Source: Gonocerus acuteangulatus (Eukaryota; Arthropoda; Insecta; Hemiptera; Coreidae). Taken from it: a stretch of 64,000 nucleotides of DNA. Each line of letters opens with the position of its first letter. The stretch's first letter is position 1. Where the stretch lies: positions 18,868,610 through 18,932,609 of the forward strand of contig OX328123.1 of NCBI GenBank assembly GCA_946811695.1, given 5' to 3'. Below are positions 10,788-20,929 of the stretch, one piece after another. The notes below the pieces were generated by a model, which made no database searches, was not told where the DNA came from, and saw nothing but the letters and a program-made list of their open reading frames with translations. Made by a program: the position numbers and the translations under genes.

Positions 10788-11897
10788 TAGTGTTGTTAAA
10801 AGCGAGCCCTGACTAGAGGCTTCAGGCCTGAACCTTGAACCTAGCCTCCACAGCCCGAGCTCTGAGGGCTCCATGAAGGCTCGGGAGTGAGGCTTCATCC
10901 TAACCTTATCAAGCCCTGAAGGTTCTCCCTCGAGCCTTCAAGGCTCGGCCTTGGAGCCCTGGGAAGGTAGAGCTTAGGCAAGCACGGTTATAGTCAAACC
11001 CTTTCTAGTGCTTTACTAGATTATCTATGTACAATAATTACTTACTCTATAATCATTACATTTTATTTATTTAGATTTTTTTTGTGACATTTCTCACTAT
11101 TTATTTCACAAAAATAAACATAAATTTTTAGCGGCATCTTTATTTACAGAGGGAGGTAATTTAGCTGTTATCTCTGATAATTCTTATTTTGCTTCAGTTG
11201 TAGTTTATTAAAATTCGACAAAGTTCAGTTTATTAAATTAATGATTAAGCTAAATAAAGTGACTCATTCAGTTGATTTCTTAAATTCTATTTTCTTATGG
11301 ATTCAAATCTTCATGAAAAATTTTATGGGCTTGTATTATTTAGAAGAGATATGAAACATTTTGGTTTTAATTTTGTTGGTGTGTGTGGATTAGATACTAC
11401 TGGATTTTTCAGAGACAATTTATGTATGTATTATGATGACTTTTTATTTTAACGTAATACTATTTTTTCACACTACGTACCACCGGTAATATTTTGAAAG
11501 TTGAGAATGGCAATTGTGAACAAGTACGACAGTGTTGCCATCACCGTCTCACAGAAGAGTTTATTTTTTAGGAAAAGTTACTATTTTTACCCCATTAGTG
11601 ATCCATATAATTAGTTTATCAATGAAATGGTAAATTTAATTGCCAGCGAATAATTTCAATGTGGCGGAAAGAATTTAAGACGAATCTACTAAAGTATATT
11701 TCATGAAACAGCTGTTTGCCCGCCATCCGCCATTTTGGAAATGCCTTCTCCCGAGCCGAGCCTTCAAGGCTCGCGCCTTCTACCAAGCCGAGCCTTCAAG
11801 GCTCGCGCCTTCTATCGAGCCCTGTCCAAGCTCTGGAAGCTCGAGCTTTAAGGAGCAGCGCCTTCTAGCCTTAAAGGCGCGCTCTTTTACAACACTA
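10788..11897. mobile_element. Non-autonomous hAT element, 1,110 bp
   Basis: Ends TAGTGTTGTTAAAAGCGAGCC and GCTCTTTTACAACACTA are inverted repeats. The 8-bp target duplication ACTCAGCC flanks both ends exactly (10780-10787, 11898-11905). The intact family B copy near 15790 has ACTCAGCC once at this point, which proves the insertion. The interior holds many inverted GAGCCTTCAAGGCTCG palindromes near both ends and no transposase. The frame at 11703-11921 runs through these palindromes and is not a gene. Confidence 0.93.
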
Positions 11898-12061
11898 ACT
11901 CAGCCCTGCTCCAACAAGTAGCTCTAAATATGTAAATACCAATCTCACTTAATATATTGTTTTAAATAAATTGTTTGCCGTACGAAAGGAGCTTGTTTTT
12001 AACCAATTTTTTAAATTATTCCTATAACTAAAGGTAAATTACCTAGGGTTAAAGTGTGTAG

Positions 12062-12645
12062 ACTTTTGTTGTTTTTTTTTTAATTATTTATTCAGAATTT
12101 ACAACAATGTAAAAATACATGTCTAGTAAAATGATACATGTGAATATATCCTGAAGCTCGTGAGGAGGGAAGCTGTACAATTGTAGTACCCACAAGGCGG
12201 AGTGATTACATACTGTATGAACTACCCCTGGAGCTGGTCTCTAGGCCAGTTACGCTTCAGTCGGCGAACGGGGTTATTTAGGATTTGATGTGAGGATAAA
12301 GATTTTATTAAAGAATTTGGATGGCCGTGTAATTTTGAATGCAATTTTTGATATAATTTTTTTGATAAGGATAAATGGAATATGGAGGTCGTTATGGAGA
12401 ATCAAATTGGATACAAAGAATGGAGCGTCGGCTATTTTGCGGAGGATTTTAGACTGCAATTACTGAATTTCGTAGGAATTGGAGGGCTGTTTGTGGATCC
12501 CCAGAGTTCTATGTCTAAGTACATATTGGTCTTAGTACTGTCATGTAAATGAGTCTTTTGTTCTTAAGTGTAAGGTGTGATCGTCGGTCGAGTAAGTGTA
12601 GTAAAAGTCTGTACCGTTGAGTTCTTGTCTCTTTTGAGTAATGTA
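12062..12645 (-). mobile_element. Jockey-like LINE 3' end inserted in family B
   Basis: Minus-strand insertion with its poly(A) tail seen as the T run at 12070-12081. It encodes a decayed ORF2 C-terminus (12274-12459) with LHNDLHIPF. The flanks AAAGTGTGTAGA and AAGGTGTATAGA look like a diverged target-site duplication, and family B sequence (GTAAACTCAAAA) resumes afterwards. Heavily 5'-truncated. Confidence 0.75.
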
Positions 12646-12774
12646 AGGTGTATAGAGTAAACTCAAAACCTTTTTAATTTTATACATGCCAAATAAGCAA
12701 CAGGCATTCTTATAGAATACCTAGGCAATGTGTGTAATATGTTGTAAAAACTAATACTTTCTATACTTTGTCGG

Positions 12775-12775
<1 letters not shown>

Positions 12776-12825
<50 letters not shown>
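12776..12825. repeat. (TA)n microsatellite
   Basis: Pure TA run at the junction of family B and family A sequence. Confidence 0.97.
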
Positions 12826-12828
<3 letters not shown>

Positions 12829-12830
<2 letters not shown>

Positions 12831-13003
12831 AATTTGTCTGTCCGCTCTCTCTGTGGCTCACAAATGGTCGAAAATCTTTCGTCTAATTTGATAGGTCAAT
12901 TTCGTTAACCAGCAAAATCCGTCCACTAGAACATGGTTTTTGGAGCGAAATTAGCGCGAAAAAAATCGTTACTTGCTTCTTGGCCTAGGAAGACGATTAA
13001 AAC
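12829..13003 (+). repeat. Family A fragment, plus orientation
   Basis: Contains TTTGTCTGTCCGCTCTCT, TTCGTTAACCAGCAAAATCC and GGAGCGAAATTAGCGCGAAA. It breaks off at CTTGGCCTAGGAAGACGATT, where a minus-strand copy begins. Confidence 0.8.
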
Positions 13004-13511
13004 CTTTCAGTAGAGGATTCCGTAAGCTTCCGAATCGCCACCTTCCGCTAATCAAATGTACCTAACCGTTTAATCTTAGATGTTTAAGAAAATATACGGA
13101 GATCCCAAATCCTTTCTTGTCTATTAATGAAATATTTGTTTTTGAATACTTTCTTATCTCCGAATGTAACCAAAATTTAAATATATTAGTTAAGATGAAT
13201 TTCAAAAATGTGGAAAATATTTTAATTGATTCCTACGATCCTAAGTACCCAAACCTAAAATAAGGCCGAAAAACTATTTTATCCACTGTTCTCGAAAACG
13301 GGTACAGATATAACCTTGAAACTCAGAGTTTTCATCCGTTTCCCTACGTTAGAAAACCTCACGATTTTTCCCCGCGAATTTCGCCCAAAAACCATGTTCC
13401 AGTAGACGAATTCTGCTGGATTTCGAACTTGACATTTTAAGTCAGACAAACTATATTTGTACCACATTCCATTAAATCGGTCTAATTTACAGCTAGCTAG
13501 AGAGTGAACAG

Positions 13512-13568
<57 letters not shown>

Positions 13569-13850
13569 CCACCGTTATTTTCATGATCTATGAGTTCTGA
13601 ACCATGAACTACCGGATTGCGTCATGAGGCCGACACTTGAAGCACCAAACTCCACAATTCCAGCAACTCGAGCATGAATTTTGCCAGCAGGAAAATATCC
13701 TGTATATAACACCCATCCCTTCCTCATCCAGTCAGTTTTCTCCTCATCCCTTACTATTTATGAGCTCTTAATTGTAAATGTTATTTTTATGATTTTGTGT
13801 TCTCGTGTAGTGGCGGTATTCCTCCCTATGGAGGGAGGAAAAAAACTAGC
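13004..13850 (-). repeat. Family A repeat, inverted partner
   Basis: Reads on the minus strand from the head hairpin (TTCCTCCCTATGGAGGGAGG at about 13818-13840) through a CCGGATTGCGTCATGAGG block, the TA microsatellite (13517-13565) and the core to the tail with CTCCGAATGTAACCAAAATT. With 12829-13003 it forms an inverted pair. The frames through the TA run are artefacts. Confidence 0.8.
13517..13565. repeat. (TA)n microsatellite inside family A
   Basis: Pure TA run at the family's usual position. Confidence 0.97.
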
Positions 13851-14200
13851 TAAAATGCAGCCTTAGTTAGGAGTTAACTTTAATTGATGTCATGTAAATT
13901 CAAGCTAATTTACACCGACCGGTCAAACCCTATAATTAAAGGATTACTTAAGAATAAAGAGGGGAAAAAAAGAAGATCCACCGTCTTAAAGGAAATTAAA
14001 TTAGAAAATTAGGAAAGGAAAAGTCTTACTTTCGAGGCGAATGAGCGCCTTAATTGCCGCGTGTGTCTCTCTGCGCATGACTCTTCATCACAGACTTTTG
14101 GAGCGCATCGGGGAAAACTTGCAACGATTATTCTCTTTTCAAGCTAAAAGGGAAAGCACCTCATGCAGTCAACTCTCGATCAGTCAAGGGGCCGGGGAAT
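13851..14200. other. Unassigned spacer
   Basis: A frame runs through 14041-14200 but has no recognisable domain or splice context. Nothing else seen. Confidence 0.4.
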
Positions 14201-14519
14201 ATCGTTCTATTTACAGAACATCGATTCATCGAGAATATATCAGGCTGTACCGTATCGTTCTATTTACAGAACATCGTTTCATAGAGAATATATCAGGCTG
14301 TACCGTATCTTTGTATTTACAGAACATCGATTCATCGAGAATATATCAGGCTGTACCGTATCGTTCTATTTACAGAACAATCGATTCATCGAGAATATAT
14401 CAGGCTGTACCGTATCGTTCTATTTACAGAACAAGCGATTCATCGAGAATATATCAGGCTGTACTGTATCGTTCTATTTACAGAACATAGATTCATAGAG
14501 AATATATCAGGCTGTACCG
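14201..14519 (+). repeat. 53-54 bp tandem array carrying a mariner TIR
   Basis: Six units, with the CAGGCTG core at 14241, 14294, 14347, 14401, 14455 and 14508. Each unit joins CGTTCTATTTACAGAACA to ATATATCAGGCTGTACCGTA. The second half equals the terminal inverted repeat of the mariner-like element that begins at 14507, so its outer end is repeated five extra times. The open frame across this array is a by-product. Confidence 0.92.
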
Positions 14520-14860
14520 TATGAAATGTCAGTTTTGGACTTGCCGATTTCCTTCAAATGTCTTGAAACTGTCGTGGCTCCTACTCCGAGTTCTTTGGCA
14601 TATTCCGTAGTGCTTTTTGAGGGACAAGCTTCAACCCTTTCTTTCAGGTGGTCATTGTCAAGCTTGGTTCCTGGCCTTCCTCGCTCCTCGTTGTCAAGGT
14701 CAAAATTTCCACTTCGAAACCTGGAAAACCACCGATAAACAGTTCGTTCATTGACCGTTCCCTCCCCGAACGCCGTGTTAATGTTCAAGCACGGCTCAGC
14801 AGCGCTATGACCGAGCTTAAATTCATAACGAAAAATAATACGGATTTCCCTTGAAGACAT
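14507..14860 (-). pseudogene. Mariner transposase, N-terminal DNA-binding part only
   Basis: The minus-strand frame of 117 residues starts MSSREIRIIFRYEFKLGHSA and resembles the paired helix-turn-helix region of mariner transposases. First helix-turn-helix (about residues 1-55) contains GEGTVNERTVYRWFSRFRSG, and the linker-like GRPG follows near residue 62. The second HTH (about 68-105) contains ELGVGATTVSRHLKEIG. The frame runs into the TIR and the DD34D-type catalytic domain is absent. It could bind TIR DNA if expressed but cannot catalyse transposition. Confidence 0.88.
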
Positions 14861-15051
14861 AATTTAAGTTTTATTTTTTTCTCAGAGGATCGTCCTCACA
14901 ACACAGTATGCAAGTTACTGATTAAATAATAGGAATAAAAGAGCTTTAATTCTATATGAATAACAATGATGTTTGTAAATAATGAAATAAAAAAGGGAAA
15001 GGATTAAATCGCAAAGTAAACAAAACTGACATTTCATACGATACAGCCTGA
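14507..15051 (-). mobile_element. Deleted mariner-like element, 545 bp
   Basis: TIRs (TCAGGCTGTACCGTATGAAA at the left, inverted near-copy ending TACAGCCTGA at the right) lie between TA dinucleotides at 14505-14506 and 15052-15053, the Tc1/mariner target. It holds only the N-terminal third of a transposase followed by non-coding DNA, so it is an internal-deletion derivative that cannot mobilise itself. Confidence 0.88.
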
Positions 15052-15053
15052 TA

Positions 15054-15540
15054 ATTCAACTTACATGTAAATGGGAAAAATGAACCACCTCCTGGAAGGG
15101 GTAACCATCTTCCAAGTAACGTTTACTCAAATACTTGTTGTTTGTACGTAAATATAAAGGAATGTACAAAACGAATCGCTCTCCTCGTGATCCAGGGGTT
15201 AAAAAAATGGCAAGTTTTACTTTCTTGTTCAAGCAATGTTCAATGAGAAAAATTGTATTCTTAGTTGGCAAGTAACCATAATTATTTTTCAGAACTTGTA
15301 TGTGTTCTTCTTTTTATCAGATAATACAGGATTCTTTAAATATTACAATCGAATGCGTAGAATATCATTAGAATTAACAGCCGTGCAAAGTCAGCTGCTG
15401 ATAAGTCGAGCTTTAAGAGATCGTGAAAAATGTTTCGACTTAGCGAACATCGTGGTTATACTTCGACTTACGTACATGTAAATGGGAAAAATAAACAAAT
15501 AATAGGAATTTAAACAATTGAACTCTTATTTTGTTAGTAC
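15054..15540. other. Unassigned spacer with a 25-bp direct repeat
   Basis: ACATGTAAATGGGAAAAAT occurs at about 15063 and again at about 15474. No gene I can support. Confidence 0.45.
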
Positions 15541-15545
15541 ATATG

Positions 15546-16124
15546 TTACCGGCAAAGTATATAATCAGGCAATGTATAGAACGCCTAAATCCAGCCGGCA
15601 ATGTATGAAATAAAGCGTATTTCATACTTTCCCTAGGCATTTTATAGAATGCCTACTGCTCTTTAGGCAAAGTATGAAAGAGAGGATATTTAGCTTCTAG
15701 GAGTGAATAAGTGTCAAGAGTACAAAGTGTAAATGTGTTAAAGAGCAAAGAAAATAGAATTTCATTTTCTTTGCTCAAGTGACAATACTCAGCCCTGCTA
15801 CAACAAGTAGCTCTAAATATGCAAATAACAATCTCACTTAATATATTGTTTTAAATAAATTGTGTGCCGTATGAAAACAGCTCGTTTTTAACCAATTTTT
15901 AAAGTTATTCAAATTACCTAGGTTAAAGTTTGTAGAGTAAACTCAAAATCTTTTTAATTTTATACAATGCCGAATAAGGAACAGGCATTCTATAGAATAC
16001 CTAGGCATTTTATACAATGCCTAGGCAATGTGTGTAATATGTTGTAAAAACTAATACTTTCTATACTTTGCCTAAACCGCTGAGGTATTATATAGAATGC
16101 CTGGATTCTATACTTTGCCGGTAA
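15546..16124 (+). mobile_element. Family B element, intact copy
   Basis: TIRs TTACCGGCAAAGTATA and TATACTTTGCCGGTAA enclose 579 bp. Both ends carry several perfect or near-perfect palindromes of the AGGCATTCTATAGAATGCCT type, and ATTTTCTTTGCTC near 15770 inverts the neighbouring GAGCAAAGAAAAT. No coding frame. It serves as reference for the interrupted copy at 10589-12777 and the reverse copy at 52322-52923. I could not define a target duplication, so the superfamily is unknown. Confidence 0.85.
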
Positions 16125-16358
16125 CACATACACTTGTGCACCTCATTGTTCAGCAACTGAAAAATAATTCGAATCTTTCTTTGAACATTGTTTTCTGTTT
16201 TTTTCATGATTAATTTTAAAATGTAACATTTTATGTGTAAACATGTGATAATCGACGTTGTCACAGGTTTCCAAGGTTTCTACAAGGTGCGTTAACAGTG
16301 TTTGTGGCTTCTCTATTTGTATTTTATACATTCGTGACTATTAACTCCATTAATTTAA

Positions 16359-16491
16359 CCCATTAATGCCCAGTGATGCGAAAATGCATCACTTTGCTAT
16401 TTCCTATTTGGGTTGTCTGGGGGGGGGGGGGAAGGATTTTTATAAAGTTTTGTCAAATTCTGAAACAAAAAAAAATTTGGGCATTAATGGG
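16359..16491. mobile_element. piggyBac-type MITE, 133 bp
   Basis: Flanked by TTAA on both sides (16355-16358, 16492-16495). Termini CCCATTAATGCCCA and TGGGCATTAATGGG are exact inverted repeats. The TTAA target and CCC-type tip fit piggyBac. The frame at 16366-16665 starts inside it and is not a gene. Confidence 0.85.
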
Positions 16492-16499
16492 TTAATGTT

Positions 16500-17296
16500 G
16501 ACTATTGGCTGTACTTCGGCCAAAATACTCTCCTCAGAAGGAAGGCCACATAGAGGAACGACACAGTCATCTTCCAGGCATTTGACGAAGTCTACGTTTG
16601 CAGATAAAGACGTTTCGTCCAATCAAGTGATTGGAGAATCGGTGAAGTTGTCGATTGGAGTTTGAGTTATAGAGGTGATGACTTCTAAGAGTTCGATTAT
16701 TAGATATGGAAGTCCTAGAAGGCTCCTCCTTGGACGCATATTTTTAGTTGGACTTATTTTCATGGTCTGAAATTACATATTGATATGAAATTTACGTGTA
16801 ATGACTCGGGACCAGAGGTTCTGTTCGACTTGTTTAAGGATTCGACTTTTCGAATTCGGCGCATCGAGGGTGGTATATTCTTTACTATGATTTTAATTTC
16901 GTTTTAAGGCTAAGAAATATGTCTAGCGTTATTTTTGTGGAAAGCTAGCCTCTATTTATTGATAAAACACATTTATACACCTAAGGTGAAGGGGTCCAGG
17001 CAGAAGAAAGTTCTTGGAAGTGGAGTGAGGCCTTCACTTGAAGAGGGGAGATGGAGAGGGGAGATTCCGTCTCTCTTCAGGAGTAACCAATAGAACAATT
17101 ATTTAATTCTCTTGGCTAAACTTATCCACGGGTTCTGTCTCAAAACTAATATTACTGAAGTTCTATGACATTTAAAAAAAAAATATCCCATAACAGCCCA
17201 CACATTCTGGTTAGTGGACCCTTTATATATGCACACAAATTTGAACGACCTTACTCGTCAGTTAGTGGGCTTTAAAGAGAGCCGGAAACACTGTGG
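16500..17296. other. Unassigned intergenic DNA
   Basis: No supportable gene or repeat seen. Confidence 0.4.
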
Positions 17297-17512
17297 AGGT
17301 CCGGTGGCCGTGAGTGTTAAGGCGTGAGCACCTAACACTCTGTGCCAAAGGCCGTGGGTTCGATTCCCACTATGGGGTGGTGGCTTTTCTTTAGAAAAAA
17401 ACAAAAGGCATCAGCCCTATCCTGGCTAGAAAAGGGTGGTAACCTATAGTTAACCCGTCCAAAAATGCGTAGTTAATAATAATGGACGTTAAAATTAAAA
17501 TAAATAAATAAA
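17297..17512 (+). mobile_element. tRNA-Leu-derived SINE, full-length copy
   Basis: The head resembles tRNA-Leu: A box GGTGGCCGTGAGTGTTAAGG, an extended variable region (TGTGCCAAAGGCCGTG), and B box GGTTCGATTCC. The body contains AAAAGGGTGGTAACCTATAG. The tail is AATGGACGTTAAAAT followed by (AAAT)n. Being tRNA-derived, it has an internal RNA polymerase III promoter and depends on LINE machinery for copying. This is the best full-length reference for the many partial copies in the window. Confidence 0.92.
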
Positions 17513-17792
17513 GAGATCATGCACGCCTAGACAGCATGCGTTGCTAGGACGACAGGTCAGCTGTTACCGTACTGTATCTTTTTCATAATATGATTTTTAT
17601 TTGCGGTTCATTTCAACAATGATGGCAGACCTTGAATTACTAGAAATAAACTGTGATTTTGTCCCTCATAGAGTTTACGCTGTACCCGGTGATGGTCTAT
17701 CCGAGGTAATAATATCCCGAACCCCTATCTCCATGCAGAACAATTCTTGCTGCTCGCAAATATAATGGGTGTTTCCAAATGACATCTTGGAA
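17513..17792. other. Unassigned spacer
   Basis: Nothing supportable; one short frame near 17620 lacks context. Confidence 0.35.
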
Positions 17793-17915
17793 ACAGAAAT
17801 TTTTAAATTTTAACGTACATTTATTATTGACAACGAATATTAACCTGGACTAGTTAAACTCCTGTTGCTGGTAACCTATAGATTACGGGTTATCTATAGG
17901 TTATCTGTTTCTTCA
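17793..17915 (-). repeat. Degenerate SINE 3' half
   Basis: Minus-strand TTTTAACGTACATTTATTAT and GGGTTATCTATAGGTTATC resemble the tRNA-Leu SINE tail and body, with additional sequence between them. Confidence 0.5.
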
Positions 17916-18725
17916 CACTGGGGCGCTCAAAAGCGCCCCATGTCAAGAAACATTACTTAATGAATTAATTCAATTAATGAATAACATATCAACGGGAACC
18001 GTGCTATAATAAACTCCACAAAATTATATAGAATCGTTAATTTTGAAAATACATTATTTAACGTAATAAAATAACTGCTTACCTGCCGAGACGAACCACA
18101 AATATTCAGAGAAGTAAATAAATAACTTTAAATGCTGAAATATCCGATCACTAATTACACCAGAAGAGAACTTAATTATTTTATCAGCATAAGTACATAG
18201 AATATTCTGGTTGAAAGCCCACAGCTGAATTGCAGGAAATGAGAGAATAGACGAGAGAGCGAAATCTACAGCTTCTGTTGTTCTGAACTTTTACACATCA
18301 GTAAGATGCGGATGAAAACTATTGTTGCTATTTAAAGAACACCGGAGTGGAATAGACAATGGGCATTGAAAACAGAAAATAAGACAACTAAACTCGTTTA
18401 TCCGAACAATAAACCAATTCAAACCGAAGAAAATTGCCAACCACACACAGCCTAGAATAATAAAGGCGTTTGTTTTGGCGTCATCCAAACTCATTTTAAA
18501 ATGAATTGACAGAATCCAAGTTAAAGCATTTAATTTTAAAAAATGGCATTACAATCTTCAGGTCTCTTTGTTGGCTCAAATATAACACGGACTTATTTGC
18601 GTTTTAGCTGAGAATTTCGATACATTTGAAAAAATGTTTTAATTTTTAATGTCAAGTAGTTGAACGAAATATAAAAACTATAATAGGCCGTACACTAAAC
18701 TACTACTTCTGCCAAGGGCTAGACA
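17916..18725. other. Unassigned intergenic DNA
   Basis: No gene supported. The frame at 18291-18494 (minus) has a hydrophobic run but neither splice context nor family match. Confidence 0.35.
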
Positions 18726-18972
18726 CAATAGCGTATGTAGAAAATAATTTCGGGGGGGGGGTGGCTGGGAGCACCTAGCCATTTGGGGTGTAGGGAAAAT
18801 TTTAAATATTTTAGTGTAAAATGGTGAGTTTTAACACCTAGTAGACCAGGGTAAATGTAGAAGGCATTTATCGTTGTTATAGGCTTTTTTTTACAAAAAA
18901 TTTTCTCAACAAAACAAAATTTCGGGGGGGGGCTGCAGCCCTCTCAGCCCCTCCCCCTTATATACGCTCATG
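18726..18972. mobile_element. hAT-type MITE, second copy
   Basis: Same family as 6104-6355, including GCTGCAGCCCTCTCAGCCCC near the right end. Flanked by an exact 8-bp duplication GCTAGACA (18718-18725, 18973-18980). The left tip has decayed to CAATAGCGTATG. Confidence 0.88.
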
Positions 18973-18980
18973 GCTAGACA

Positions 18981-19329
18981 ATATTCTAAACATTAAGGGA
19001 AAACATTAATATTACATTCTCTTGTGGATTTTTCTTTCCATGTTGAAACTTTTGAGGTCAAATACTTATTAAGTCACCTTTTTTTATCAGCACCTCACCC
19101 AAAACTTTTATTTTCTCATTTCTACATTAACGTTTTGGCTTTAAGTCATTTTCAACTTAAAACATTATTAATTCGAAACCTCAACCGTCAATGATCTTGT
19201 AGCAGCTGTTATAGAATATTATAAAATAACAAATGATTGCTCACATATGCTCACAGTTTTTATATAGCCTTGTAGCTAAAAAAGGCGAAAAGTTTTTAAG
19301 AAATTCTTAGATAATTTTCAGTGATAGTG
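18981..19329. other. Unassigned spacer
   Basis: Nothing supportable seen. Confidence 0.35.
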
Positions 19330-19588
19330 TGTGTCAATCAAACTTTATCCACTGACAGGGAGTCGAGACGAGTGCTTCACAGAAGAGCTATATCAGTCTC
19401 TCATCTTAACTAATTTTAGCACGAGCAGCCAGATACTTCTAGCAGCATCTCCTTCTTCATTGGACTCTTTATTTGTTTCAAATTTCTAAGGACATTTTAT
19501 TAATTTCAATTTATGGAATAAAATGTTATTATATTTTGTTTAAAACTTGTTTGGGACCTTTGGTATCACTAACTACAAATCCCAACAA
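19330..19588 (+). repeat. Probable 5' LTR end and primer-binding site of a Ty3/gypsy element
   Basis: Just upstream of gag, AATAAAATG (19518) could be the LTR poly(A) signal. TGGTGACCCC (19590-19599) directly follows CCCAACAAT and resembles a tRNA primer-binding site, which starts with TGG to pair with tRNA CCA. No second LTR is in the window, so the LTR limits are approximate. Confidence 0.5.
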
Positions 19589-19610
19589 TTGGTGACCCCA
19601 AAAAGAACAA

Positions 19611-20470
19611 TGCCAGACGAGAAGAATATAATTCCATCACCGGCTGATCTCGATCACACTACTCTTACTCTTGAATCGGAAGTTTAGCTGCGCTCATAAT
19701 CGGCTCCCGCCATTCCATAAAACTAATCCTAAATTATGGTTTGCACACGTAGAAGCGGTTTTTTTTTTTTTTACGTCGAAGGTTACCTCACAGATAATGA
19801 AGTATCAGTCTGTGATGGCAAACTTAGGCATAGATATTATCGAACAGGGTGCTGATCTGATTGATAATCCATCAATCGAGGATCCCTACGATCGTCTTAA
19901 GGCTCGCCTCATTCAAATATATGGAGAATCTGAGACTCGCCGCATTCAAAGATTGCTCCAGGACACACAACTTGGGAATCAACGGCCGTCGCAACTTTTG
20001 CGAACAATGCTTCAACAGGCCGGTCATATACTTAACAAAGAAGTTGTTCGGGCCTTATGGCTTTGCAATCTTCCCAATAGGATGCAGACTATTCTTGCAG
20101 CAACGGGTCAAGAAGATCTTGACAAACTTGCCGCCACCGCTGACCAGATTGCAGAAATCGACTGTCCAGTGGAAGTTTATGCCACTCAGCGACAGATACC
20201 ATCTGTCCACAACTCAATCCAGTCATCCTCACAGCAGGGACACAATCCATCACGAAGCCAGTCCAACGAACTTCTGGCTGAATTTCGTCAACTTCGTACA
20301 GAAGTAGCCGAGCATCGCTAAGAATCTCGTGCCAGGAGCAGAGATAGAAATTTCCAACCCCAGTCTCGACGATCTAGCAGCCGAAACAAATCTGCAGAAG
20401 CCATTTGCTTCTATCATAGGTGTTTTAAGGACAAGGCTCTGAAGTGCACCGAACCTTGCAACTGGAAGCA
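19611..20470 (+). pseudogene. Ty3/gypsy-like Gag remnant with zinc knuckle
   Basis: A Gag capsid-type segment contains KLWFAHVEAVF, then a helical region with YDRLKARLIQIYGESETRRI, GNQRPSQLLRTMLQQAG and LWLCNLPNRMQTILAA, typical of gypsy-type Gag of arthropod retrotransposons. A nucleic-acid-binding knuckle CFYHRCF...CTEPCNW lies at 20405-20462. The start region holds a stop after ESEV, a T run disrupts 19760-19772, and a stop falls before the knuckle (20319), so the gene is dead. Gag would package element RNA in cytoplasmic particles. Confidence 0.82.
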
Positions 20471-20770
20471 ACCTTTAAACTAATCCCGGAGGCGTATGAT
20501 GCGGCTGCCGCCTCTGTTGCACCACAACGCCGCCTTTTTATATCAGACAGGACAACAGGCCAACAGTTCCTGGTGGACACGGGTGCTTCTGTTTCAATTA
20601 TCTCTCGAAATCCTCGAATACACAAAAATAGGTCCGATTTCAACTTAGTAGCAGCAAATAATACAATTATCCCAACGTATGGAGAGAAGTTGTTGCAGCT
20701 GGATATTGGAATTCGTCGAGCCCTGAAATGGACATTTGCCATCGCAGAAATCGGGATGACAAACAATCTA
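20470..20770 (+). pseudogene. Retropepsin-type protease remnant
   Basis: A frame shifted relative to Gag carries RRLFISDRTTGQQFLVDTGA, with the aspartyl protease active-site triad DTGA and a hydrophobic segment ahead of it, then VAANNTIIPTYG and further beta-strand-like sequence. This is the Gag-Pol protease of a Ty3/gypsy element. It breaks at about 20771, where a SINE piece starts; reverse transcriptase, RNase H and integrase are missing from the window. Confidence 0.82.
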
Positions 20771-20870
20771 TTTATTCATTTAAATTTTAACGTCCATTAT
20801 TATTAACTACGAATAAGGTTATCTATAGTTTACCACCCTTTTCTAGCCAGGATAGGGCTGAAGCCTATCC
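20771..20870 (-). mobile_element. tRNA-Leu SINE 3' half
   Basis: Minus-strand tail (ATTTAAATTTTAACGTCC) and body (CCACCCTTTTCTAGCCAGG). It is 5'-truncated and ends the gypsy remnant. Confidence 0.8.
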
Positions 20871-20929
20871 TGGTGCTGTTTTGTTCTTATGAACGTCTGT
20901 TTTGTTCTTATGAACGGGTTTTTGTCGTT

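Larger units (their letters stand above)
10589..12777 (+). mobile_element. Family B element split by two insertions
   Basis: Three blocks (10589-10787, 11898-12060, 12646-12777) together match the uninterrupted copy at 15546-16124. The intervening DNA is a hAT element and a LINE. The right end TACTTTGTCGGTAA matches the family TIR (TTACCGGCAAAGTA inverted); the left TIR is lost. Repeated palindromic strings of the CCTAGGCATT...AATGCCTA type mark the family. No coding capacity. Confidence 0.8.

Noticed and set aside
11703..11921. 72-codon frame with repeated EPS/AFK phrases
   Set aside because: Translation of the GAGCCTTCAAGGCTCG palindromes inside a non-autonomous hAT element.
14041..14498. 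Repetitive frames with YRSIYRT and ENISGCTVSFYLQN
   Set aside because: Translation of the 53-bp TIR array; 53-54 bp units do not keep a consistent protein repeat.
18291..18494. 67-codon hydrophobic minus-strand frame
   Set aside because: AT-rich open frames of this size are expected by chance; no splice or promoter context.
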